Shown: piece after piece, positions 28,981-36,133 of the stretch | How the letters are laid out: each line of letters begins with the position of its first letter | Position numbering within the stretch: position 1 is the stretch's first letter | Source: a bacterium | GTDB lineage: Bacteria; Myxococcota; UBA727; JAUIJE01 | Assembly: GCA_030431455.1 (NCBI GenBank) | Contig: JAUIJE010000003.1 | Coordinates: 390,360-454,359 of the forward strand | Reading direction: 5' to 3' | DNA: 64,000 nt | Made by a program: the position numbers and the translations under genes | The notes under the pieces: generated by a model | What the model saw: the letters and a program-made list of their open reading frames with translations, nothing else | What the model was told of the DNA's origin: nothing | The model's database searches: none

Positions 28981-29728
28981 GCGGCGGCGGCTCTTGTGGG
29001 TGGTGGTGGCCGGCACAATGCTGTTGGGTACGGCGGCGACGGCGTTCGCCCCCACCCCGCGGTGGTTGATTCGGCGCGCCCTGTGGCTCCAGCTCGAGCG
29101 GAACATCGAGTCGCTCACCGCGACCTTCGATCTCATGCGCTACGACATCGACGGCTACCCGCGGGGGTTCCGCACCACCCAGCGGTTGACGGTGGTGGCC
29201 CCCGACAAGTTGCGCCGGGAGACCGACCTGCCCGACGGGGCGTTGGTCGAGGTGCAAAATGGCGCCAAGGCCCTGCTCGAGGTCCCCAAGAAGGGCGTGC
29301 AGCTGCAAAAGGCCCGGCCCACGGTCTGGGAGCAGTGGATCACCGCGGGCAAACCCCTCGACGCCCCCGCGGCCGGAGATCGGGTGGTCAAAGGGTTCGA
29401 ACAGCTCGGCATCGACGTCGAGCAGGTCAGCTTTTCCCGGTTCGATGGGCGGGTCTGCTACGTCATCGGGGCCAAGCCGTGGGAGAAGGACAAGCCCCAG
29501 GCCTGGCTCGACAAAGAGACGCTTCACCTCACGCGGCTGATCTGGGTCGGGACCGACAAGCAGCGGCAAGAGCAACGGTTCATCGGTTGGGGCTCGGCCG
29601 AGGGCGGCGCCTGGCTGCCCAAATCCATCGAACGGTACCGGGGCGACACGCTCATCGAGCGCGCCACCCTCCGCGACGTCGAGCGCAACCAAGCCGTCGA
29701 CCGCGCCCGGTTTGTGATCGAAAAATAG
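28973..29728 (+). CDS. LolA-like periplasmic protein
   Basis: 251 residues. A signal or anchor helix (about 6-27) precedes a single-domain protein whose pattern (LTATFDLMRYDIDGYPRGFRTTQRLTVVAPDKLRRE) resembles the half-barrel of LolA/outer-membrane lipoprotein-sorting proteins. These bind acyl chains or lipids. It overlaps galU by 8 nt and precedes a TPR gene, so envelope biogenesis is likely. Confidence 0.65.
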   Translation: MVERRRLLWVVVAGTMLLGTAATAFAPTPRWLIRRALWLQLERNIESLTATFDLMRYDIDGYPRGFRTTQRLTVVAPDKLRRETDLPDGALVEVQNGAKALLEVPKKGVQLQKARPTVWEQWITAGKPLDAPAAGDRVVKGFEQLGIDVEQVSFSRFDGRVCYVIGAKPWEKDKPQAWLDKETLHLTRLIWVGTDKQRQEQRFIGWGSAEGGAWLPKSIERYRGDTLIERATLRDVERNQAVDRARFVIEK

Positions 29729-29795
29729 CCGCCCCCGGCCCGGCCGCCGGGCAGAAATGGCGACAAAATCGCGCGTTCGTGCCATGTTCGGCGGT

Positions 29796-31142
29796 ATGAG
29801 CGAAGAATCGCCCGCGGCCGAGGCGGCGGGGCTTGATCCCGACCAAATTCGTGTCCCGCCGGTCCCCGAGGGACATTCGCCCACGCCCATCGTCGTGCAC
29901 CGCCTGATGGCGGTCCCGGGCAGCGACTCGCTGTACCGGCTGGACGAGGAAGAGCCGGAAGACCCGCTGACGATCACGCCCCCCGAGCTCGCCGCGATCG
30001 AAGAGGCGCTGGCCCAGGGCGATGTGGACACCGCCCGCGACCAGGCCGAGGCGCTGTACGCCACCGAGGGTCTCAAGGTGTTCGCCCAAGGCGCGGTGGC
30101 CCGCACCCACCTGATGGAGGGCGACGTCGAGGCCGCCCGGCGCACGCTCGAGGGGCTGCTCGACGACGACCGCCTCCGCGCGGTGCGCGCCTCGCTGCTG
30201 CTCACCGAGGGCAAGATCGCGGAGGCCCGGGTCGCGATCAAGGCCGCGCTCGAACAGTCCCCGCGCGGCCTGATCGAGGCCTACACCGAAGCATTGGTGC
30301 TGGTGGCCGAGGGGCGCCCGCACGAGGCCCAAGGCCGCTTCGCCGAGGTGTGCCGGTCCGCGCCCTACCACGCGGTGGCCCGGCACCAGCTCGGCCAGTT
30401 GCTGCACGCCGCCGGGGACCCGGCCCGTGCAGGGACATTGTTTGAGCAGGCGATCGAAATCGCGCCTGGGTTTTTGCCCCCGGTGGTGGCCCTCGCCGAA
30501 ATGTTTATGGAGTCGCGCCAGTACGGCGAGGCCATGGGCCTGCTCGGCGACCTCGCCGAGCGCCGCCCCGACCTGCTCACCCCCCGCTTGATGCAGCTCA
30601 AGGTGTTGCTCGCGGTGGGCGAGCTGCGCCCCGCCCTCGAGCTGGCCAACGCCCTGCGCGGCGCGGCCCCGCTTCACCCCGAGGTCGAGCTGCACTGGGC
30701 CGAAGCGGTGTGGCGCTCGGGCGACCGGGACAAAGCCAAAGAGGCCCTGGAAAAGCTCGCCCAGCACGAGGACGTGACCGTGCAGGTCCGCGCCCTGCGC
30801 GAGCTGGGTCGCTTGTCGCTCGCGGCCATGCCCCCCGACTTCATCCGCGCGGTGGCCGCGTTCGACGGGGCCACCCAGCGCGCGCCCCTCGACGGCGAAC
30901 TGCGCGTGGAGCTGGCCGAGGTGTGTTTCGCCGCGGGCGATCACCAAAAGGGCGAAGAGGTCCTGCAAAAGCTGCTCACGTTCCCGTCGGTCGACCTCGG
31001 CCCGTTGCTCAACGGCGCGGTGGTCGCGCAGAACAACGGCAAGTCCCCCGTGGCCAAGCAGCTCGCCGAGCGCGCCCTCGAGGCGGTGCGCGGCACCGGC
31101 GCGGAAGAACAAATCCGCGCCTTTGTCAGCCAGCTCGGTTAG
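29796..31142 (+). CDS. TPR-repeat protein
   Basis: 448 residues from ATG 29796; in-frame ATGs at 29757 and 29784 are possible and no start has a strong ribosome site. After an acidic N-terminus, at least eight TPR-like helix pairs run from about residue 60 to the end (ALAQGDVDTARDQAEALYATEG; ARHQLGQLLHAAGDPARAGTLFEQAIEIAPG). No signal peptide or membrane helix, so it is a cytoplasmic protein-binding scaffold. It ends directly in hairpin region C. Confidence 0.8.
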   Translation: MSEESPAAEAAGLDPDQIRVPPVPEGHSPTPIVVHRLMAVPGSDSLYRLDEEEPEDPLTITPPELAAIEEALAQGDVDTARDQAEALYATEGLKVFAQGAVARTHLMEGDVEAARRTLEGLLDDDRLRAVRASLLLTEGKIAEARVAIKAALEQSPRGLIEAYTEALVLVAEGRPHEAQGRFAEVCRSAPYHAVARHQLGQLLHAAGDPARAGTLFEQAIEIAPGFLPPVVALAEMFMESRQYGEAMGLLGDLAERRPDLLTPRLMQLKVLLAVGELRPALELANALRGAAPLHPEVELHWAEAVWRSGDRDKAKEALEKLAQHEDVTVQVRALRELGRLSLAAMPPDFIRAVAAFDGATQRAPLDGELRVELAEVCFAAGDHQKGEEVLQKLLTFPSVDLGPLLNGAVVAQNNGKSPVAKQLAERALEAVRGTGAEEQIRAFVSQLG

Positions 31143-31270
31143 TCCAGCGGGGATGTCGCAAGCTCAGCGATGTCGGCTGGCCATTCCGAAGGAATGGCTG
31201 AAGCAACGCGAAGCGTTGCCGCGCTCCCAGAGCCACGACGAGCGCCCGATCGGGCGTCTCGTCGCTGGAC
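31142..31270. repeat. hairpin-module region C bounded by 8-bp inverted repeats
   Basis: GTCCAGCG (31142-31149) and its exact complement CGCTGGAC (31263-31270) bracket 129 bp. Inside are CCATTCC-GAA-GGAATGG (31181-31197), the invariant GCAACGC-GAA-GCGTTGC (31203-31219) and a nested stem GACGAG/CTCGTC around the palindrome CGCCCGATCGGGCG (31243-31256). The left end overlaps the TPR stop codon. The discrete ends make this the most element-like copy of the module family. Confidence 0.75.
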
Positions 31271-31289
31271 ACTCGCCGCCCGCCCGCGC

Positions 31290-31748
31290 CTATCCTCGTC
31301 GGCCAAGCCGGCGGCGGACCCGATCGAACAGAATGCGTCGCAGGCTCAGCCGTTCGTAGGGTGCGAGCACCGTCGCGCCCACGCCGCGTTCGAGCGGGGT
31401 CCAGGTGCCGTCTCGTTCGACCCGCGTGACCTGGGCGCGGACCAAGTCGGCGGTGGTCCAGCCATCGATCCACGGGAGGTTGTCGGGTTTGAGCAACACC
31501 GCCCCGCGGGCGTCGAGACCGACCACCCGGTGGATGACAAAATCGCCCGAGGGAAAAAACGCCGCCACCACGTCGCCGAGCCGCAGGTCGGTCACCGGGC
31601 TGAGCTCGACCCGCGACCCGGACGGAATCGCCGGCTCCATCGACTGGCCGGTGGCGCGCATCACCTGGGGCCGGCGCGAGACGGCCTCGAGCACCAGCTC
31701 GAGCGCGGCGCGGTCCTTGACGTCCTCGGGCGCGGCCTCGTCGGTCAC
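31290..31748 (-). CDS. S24/S26-type peptidase-like protein, soluble
   Basis: 152 residues from GTG 31748. The motif GQSMEPAIPSGS gives the catalytic Ser of LexA/signal-peptidase type enzymes, and GDVVAAFF...FVIHRVVG gives the second box with His where signal peptidase I usually has Lys (a Ser-His arrangement known from SipW-type enzymes). There is no membrane helix. Such small S24/S26 proteins are often found with PqqD-like and HPr-kinase-like genes in RiPP clusters, and both are encoded nearby. A leader-peptidase role is inference. Confidence 0.72.
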   Translation of the reverse strand: MTDEAAPEDVKDRAALELVLEAVSRRPQVMRATGQSMEPAIPSGSRVELSPVTDLRLGDVVAAFFPSGDFVIHRVVGLDARGAVLLKPDNLPWIDGWTTADLVRAQVTRVERDGTWTPLERGVGATVLAPYERLSLRRILFDRVRRRLGRRG

Positions 31749-31787
31749 CGCATGGTTGTACGCCGCTCTGCCTGATATGGCCACGTC

Positions 31788-32636
31788 GTGGACGCCGTGG
31801 ACCGCCTGCCCAAACGCACCCGCCTCGCCCTGCGCGCGGTGGAAAAGGCCGTCCGCGCCCAAAACAGCCTCTACCGTCCCCTGCACATCGCCCAGCGGGT
31901 GGTGGGCTCGGCGCTGATGACCGCCCTGTCCCCCGACGAAAAAGAAGCGTTGGGTCTCATGCTCTACGACCACGGCCGTCACTACCGGGGGCACGGGCTG
32001 CACGCCTGGGAACAGCTGTGGTTCAAAAGTGACCTGCCCAAGGCCCCCGCCCGCCTGCTGGTGGGCGCAAGCGGCGCGGGCCGCGAAGCGGTGGGGCTCA
32101 TCGAGCTTGGCCATACAGTGACATGTTTTGACGGCAGCCCGTCGATGGTGCGCGAGTGCCAAGCGCGCATGGGCGACAAAGGGCACGCGTTTGTGGCCAG
32201 CTTCACCGGGTTTGCCGACGACATCGCCGCGGGCCGGCGCCCGGCCGGGCTCGACGAGGCCCCCTACGACGCGGCGCTGATCGGCTGGGGCAGCATCGGC
32301 CACGTCTACGACGACGACGTGCTCGTCCGCCTGCTGCGCGCCCTCGACCGGGTCTGCCCGACCGGGCCGCTGCTGCTGTCTTTTCCCGAGCCGCGCCAGG
32401 AGACCTACGACATCTCGCCGGGCAAGGCCGAACGCCTCGGCCGCGGCATCGGCCGCGCGGTGTGCAACGTGCGCGGTCGCGACCCCACCGTGCACCGGTA
32501 CGAATACTTCGCGGTGGCCGAGGGTTTTTTGCGCAGCTTTCCCCGTGAAGCGGTCGATGGCTGGGCCGCGTCCATCGGGCGCAAGGCCGTGCACGCCAAC
32601 TATGGATACCCGACGGTGACCCTGCAGAAACGGTAA
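31788..32636 (+). CDS. SAM-dependent methyltransferase-like protein
   Basis: 282 residues from GTG 31788. LLVGASGAGREAVGLIELGHTVTCFDGSPSMV is a class I methyltransferase motif I with its acidic post-I loop, and DAALIGWGSIGHV occupies motif IV. The N-terminal about 80 residues are helical and may contact substrate. It is divergent from the S24/S26 peptidase (39 bp between starts) and convergent with the HPr-kinase-like gene. It may methylate the product of the adjacent peptide cluster, but this is unproven. Confidence 0.7.
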   Translation: MDAVDRLPKRTRLALRAVEKAVRAQNSLYRPLHIAQRVVGSALMTALSPDEKEALGLMLYDHGRHYRGHGLHAWEQLWFKSDLPKAPARLLVGASGAGREAVGLIELGHTVTCFDGSPSMVRECQARMGDKGHAFVASFTGFADDIAAGRRPAGLDEAPYDAALIGWGSIGHVYDDDVLVRLLRALDRVCPTGPLLLSFPEPRQETYDISPGKAERLGRGIGRAVCNVRGRDPTVHRYEYFAVAEGFLRSFPREAVDGWAASIGRKAVHANYGYPTVTLQKR

Positions 32637-32667
32637 AGCGCCGATTTTGCTCGCCCCAGTACCGTGG

Positions 32668-33528
32668 TCAGCGGGCGCGGTTCTCGACGTGGGCGAGCAC
32701 TTGTTCGAACACCTCGTCGGCGGGGGTCTCCAGGGCGCGCCAGAGCCGCACGACCTTGACCCCGGCCACCAGGTCCATCACCCGGTCGAGCAAGGCCTGC
32801 TGCAATGTCACGTCATGGGAAAAACACACCACGTGCCGCATCACCTGGGCCACGGCTTCGCGGCCGGGCAAGTCTTCGATCCAGGTCTGGCCGTTGGTGG
32901 ACTGCTCGAGCAGGGCGAGGCCGGCGAAGGTCCCGCCCACCTCGTGGCCAAGTTTGCCCGCGGAGCCGAAAAACGGAGACGGCAACACCCGCGGCGCATC
33001 TGTGGACAGCTGCGCCACCAGGCTGATGTCGTCCGAGATGTACTGGGCCTGGGTGAGCGAGGTCGAGAGCGTGGTCTTGCCCTGCCCCGACACCCCCGCG
33101 AACAACAGCCCGCGCCCGGCCTTCACCGCGCTCGACGCGTGAAACATCAAGCCATCAAACTCGAGCGGCAGAAGCGCGGTGACCATGCCCCGCAGGGGGT
33201 TGATGAGACTGATGAGGGGGGTGTTCTTGAACTCTTCGAGATGGATGCGCGCGTCCAGCGTCTTGCGGTGACATTGCGCCTCGAATACGTCCGCCGCGCG
33301 GATGGTCACCTGCTCGTCGTCGACGCGCACGTCCAGGTCCTGGACCTGGTGCTGCTGCTGTTCGGGGTCTTGGCCGTAGGTCTGCTCGACGATGCGCAGC
33401 CGGGGGCGCGCGTCATCGGGCGGGGCCGGGTGCTGGTATTGCGCGACCCACTTGTCCATCGCCGGGGTCCAGCACGCGGTTTGCTCGAGGACCATGGGCC
33501 CCAGCGACCAGAGCAGGGGCTTGGTCAT
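32668..33528 (-). CDS. HPr-kinase/phosphorylase-like P-loop protein of the RiPP cassette
   Basis: 286 residues from ATG 33528. Walker A GVSGQGKTT spans 145-153, followed by YISDDISLV as a Walker-B-like Asp pair. The N-terminal about 120 residues are beta-rich. This size and layout match HPr-kinase-like proteins found in RiPP clusters (for example beside lasso-peptide genes), which are distinct from true HprK because no PTS genes accompany them. It starts 10 nt after the second radical SAM gene, on the same transcript. Confidence 0.75.
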   Translation of the reverse strand: MTKPLLWSLGPMVLEQTACWTPAMDKWVAQYQHPAPPDDARPRLRIVEQTYGQDPEQQQHQVQDLDVRVDDEQVTIRAADVFEAQCHRKTLDARIHLEEFKNTPLISLINPLRGMVTALLPLEFDGLMFHASSAVKAGRGLLFAGVSGQGKTTLSTSLTQAQYISDDISLVAQLSTDAPRVLPSPFFGSAGKLGHEVGGTFAGLALLEQSTNGQTWIEDLPGREAVAQVMRHVVCFSHDVTLQQALLDRVMDLVAGVKVVRLWRALETPADEVFEQVLAHVENRAR

Positions 33529-33538
33529 GACCGCGCGC

Positions 33539-34738
33539 TCACGGCTCGGTGTCGAGCCGGCCCTTGGGCGCGGGGGGCTCAAACGTGGTGTCGCCCACCA
33601 GGGTCAGGGCCTTGCCCCGGTCCATGGCCGCGTTCTTTTTGACCTTGAGCGCGGCCAGCTCGTGCGCGGCCTCCGCCAGCTGCCGCGAGCTCGACGAACA
33701 CCCGTCGATGTCCCCGTCCTCAATGTCACTGTAGGCCATACACGGCCCGCACGAACTCTTGACCTCGCACGAGCTGCACGTGCTCATCTTGTCGAAGGTC
33801 ATGTCGCGGACCGCGTCGAGCTGGGCGCTGCCGAACCAGATGTCGGCCAGGGGCGCGTCCTTCACGTTGCCCGCGGCGGTGGCGAAAAAGCCGCACCCGA
33901 GCACGCTCCCGTCCGCGGCGATGGCGAGGTGGCTGCGCGCGGCCCCGCACATCACGCCTTCCTTTTGCACGATCGACGCGGTGCCGTCGCACAGCTCGCC
34001 GGGCTGAAAACGGCGGAAAGCCGAATAGAGGTCCGGCCGCGACAACACCTTCTGGCGAATCTCGCGGGGGCTGAGCGCGTACTTCAGCGGGTCGCGGTTG
34101 CCGTCCATCTTCGGCTTCACCGTGGGGTCGAACGACCAATCCGCGCCCACCTCCTCGGCCAGCGTGATCAGCCCATCGATGTGGTCGACGTTGAACGTCA
34201 TCAGGTTGGCCTTGAGCGCGGTCCTGACCCCGCGTTCGCGCAACAGGCGCAGGGCGCGCACGGTGCGGGCGTGGCTGCCGGGAATCCGGGTAAACCCGTC
34301 GTGGGTCTCGGCCAGGTGGCTGTAGAGGGTGACCTCGACCTTGCTCACCTGGAGCGCGGCCAACCGGTCGGCCTTCTTCTCGTCGATGTGCGTCCCGGTG
34401 GTGAACAGCTCCACCGAAAACCGGCGCTGCCGGGCCTCGGCGATGAGCTCGAGCATGTCCCGGCGCAGGAAGATCTCGCCCCCCGAGAAGGTCAGCTGAA
34501 TCACGCCCAGGGCCGCGAGCTCGTCGAGGATGCGCCGGTAGTCGTCGAGGCTGAGGCTGTGCTCTTTCGGGTGGCTCTGCTCAGATTCGTAACAGTGGTC
34601 GCACTTCAGGTGGCAGCGGTTCTCGACGTACAAGAGCGCGGCGTGGGGCCGGACCTGGGCCCACTTCTGCGCGCGCGCGGCCTGCTTTTTTTTGGCCGTG
34701 CCCGCGAGCTGGTCAAAACCGATGAGGGCCGAGCTCAT
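33539..34738 (-). CDS. radical SAM/SPASM peptide-modifying enzyme, second copy
   Basis: 399 residues. The radical SAM cluster motif CxxxCxxC is at Cys42, Cys46, Cys49, followed by FSGGE for SAM binding. The C-terminal SPASM region has eight or more Cys (GVMCGAARSHLAIAADG..GCGFF, CSSCEVKSSCGPC, DGCSSS) for auxiliary Fe-S clusters. These enzymes (PqqE, sactipeptide and related maturases) modify ribosomal peptides. It overlaps the first copy by 4 nt (ATGA) and is clearly its paralogue. Confidence 0.9.
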   Translation of the reverse strand: MSSALIGFDQLAGTAKKKQAARAQKWAQVRPHAALLYVENRCHLKCDHCYESEQSHPKEHSLSLDDYRRILDELAALGVIQLTFSGGEIFLRRDMLELIAEARQRRFSVELFTTGTHIDEKKADRLAALQVSKVEVTLYSHLAETHDGFTRIPGSHARTVRALRLLRERGVRTALKANLMTFNVDHIDGLITLAEEVGADWSFDPTVKPKMDGNRDPLKYALSPREIRQKVLSRPDLYSAFRRFQPGELCDGTASIVQKEGVMCGAARSHLAIAADGSVLGCGFFATAAGNVKDAPLADIWFGSAQLDAVRDMTFDKMSTCSSCEVKSSCGPCMAYSDIEDGDIDGCSSSSRQLAEAAHELAALKVKKNAAMDRGKALTLVGDTTFEPPAPKGRLDTEP

Positions 34739-35943
34739 CCCACCTCCGTGAACAGCCGGCCTTCCGAAAGCTCGGCCAGGTCCACGTCGATGTCGCCCAC
34801 CAACGGAAGGGGCGCGCCCTTTTGGAACTTCTTCTGCACGCGCAAGAGCTCATCCGCGACGAGCTTTTTGCTTGTCGCGTCCTGTCGTGAATAGCTGTTG
34901 CAGGCCTTCTCGTCGTCGTGCTCGATGAGGCCGTAGGCCATACACGGGCTGCAGCCTTGGCGCACGTCGCACGATGAGCAGCTGCTCATCTCACCGAACG
35001 TGGTCTTGCGCACCCGATCGAACAGCGGGGACCGGGTCCAGATGTCCTCGATGGGGTGTTCGAGCGCCGAGCCCCCGGCCACCGGGAACATCGCACACGG
35101 CGCGACCTGCCCGTCGGCCCACACCGTGACCAGCCCGCGCGCCGCCGCGCAGAGGGTGCCCTTGTCGCCACGGGGATTTTCCCCGTGGCAGAGGTTGTCC
35201 GCTTCGGTCATCGACGTGGCCTTGGCGAACTCGGGCCGCTTGTACACTTTGTCTTTCAGCTCCGCGGGCGGGACGGCGAACTGCAATGGCTTTGTGTCGC
35301 CGTTCATGCGCGGCTTCACCGTGGGGTCGAGCGCGTAATCGGCGCCACAGTCCTTGGCCAGCGCGACCAGCTCGTCGAGGTGATCAACGTTGAACGTCAT
35401 CACGTTGGCCTTGAGCACGGTGTGCACGCCCCGCTCCTTGAGCAGCCGGAGGGCGCGTACGGATTTGGCCCAGGAGCCCTTGGTCCCGGTGAACTTGTCG
35501 TGCACCGCGGGGTCGTGGCTGTACAGCGAGATGTGCACCTCGCTCACTTGGAGCGCGGCGATGCGATCGGCCTTTTGCTCATTGATGGGCGTGCCGCTCG
35601 TATAGATGCGCACCGCGAACCGTTTTTGGCGGGCCTGCGCGACGATGTCGAGGAAGTCCTTGCGCAAGAAGGGCTCGCCCCCCGAAAAGGTGCAGACCAG
35701 CACGCCCAGGCGGGCGAGCTGGTCCAGAATGTCACTGTACTGTTCGAGCGAGAGGCCTTCGACGTGCGGGTGGGTGTCCTCGGCCTCGTAGCAGTGTTCG
35801 CACTTGAGGTGGCAACGGTTCTCGACATACACGTGGGCGAACATCGGCCGGACGTTCGCCCACGTCTTCGCGTAGGTGTGATCGAGCAGCTGAGAACGCG
35901 AGTCCTGGTAACTCTGCGACCGCTTTTCGATCTGAACCAACAC
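34735..35943 (-). CDS. radical SAM/SPASM peptide-modifying enzyme, first copy
   Basis: 402 residues from GTG 35943, starting 2 nt after the precursor-peptide stop. Cys44, Cys48 and Cys51 form the radical SAM motif (CHLKCEHC) and FSGGEPF follows. The SPASM part carries GTLCAAARGLVTVWADG..APCAMFP, CSSCDVRQGCSPC and EKACNSYS. The adjacency to a Cys-containing small peptide with a leader-like N-terminus is the main evidence that the peptide is its substrate. Likely reactions include thioether or C-C crosslinking; the type cannot be told from sequence. Confidence 0.9.
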   Translation of the reverse strand: MLVQIEKRSQSYQDSRSQLLDHTYAKTWANVRPMFAHVYVENRCHLKCEHCYEAEDTHPHVEGLSLEQYSDILDQLARLGVLVCTFSGGEPFLRKDFLDIVAQARQKRFAVRIYTSGTPINEQKADRIAALQVSEVHISLYSHDPAVHDKFTGTKGSWAKSVRALRLLKERGVHTVLKANVMTFNVDHLDELVALAKDCGADYALDPTVKPRMNGDTKPLQFAVPPAELKDKVYKRPEFAKATSMTEADNLCHGENPRGDKGTLCAAARGLVTVWADGQVAPCAMFPVAGGSALEHPIEDIWTRSPLFDRVRKTTFGEMSSCSSCDVRQGCSPCMAYGLIEHDDEKACNSYSRQDATSKKLVADELLRVQKKFQKGAPLPLVGDIDVDLAELSEGRLFTEVG

Positions 35944-35945
35944 GC

Positions 35946-36125
35946 TCAGCTACCGTTGCACCCGGCGGCGCACATCGAGCTATCTTGCTTGGTGCAGGTT
36001 CCCGGGGGAGCCATAATGCCGTTGGCTCCGGTGCAGCTGAGGGCGAAGCGCTCGAAGGCGCTCCCCGACCGCAGCATCGGTTTTTGGTAGCGGCGCTTTT
36101 TCAGCGGGTTGGTTTGCCGTTTCAC
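35946..36125 (-). CDS. candidate RiPP precursor peptide (59 residues)
   Basis: GTG 36125 has AGGAG 6-7 nt upstream (36131-36135), overlapping the stop of the giant surface-protein gene. The peptide has a very basic N-terminus, then Tyr13-x-x-Pro16-x-Leu18-x-x-Gly21, close to the YxxPxLxxxG leader element bound by PqqD-like domains in lasso and other RiPP systems. The presumed core (about 30-59) has four Cys at 31, 44, 52 and 56 plus Ser/Thr/Gly residues. The gene stops 2 nt before the first radical SAM gene. I infer it is the substrate of both radical SAM enzymes. Confidence 0.75.
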   Translation of the reverse strand: MKRQTNPLKKRRYQKPMLRSGSAFERFALSCTGANGIMAPPGTCTKQDSSMCAAGCNGS

Positions 36126-36133
36126 AGTCTCTC

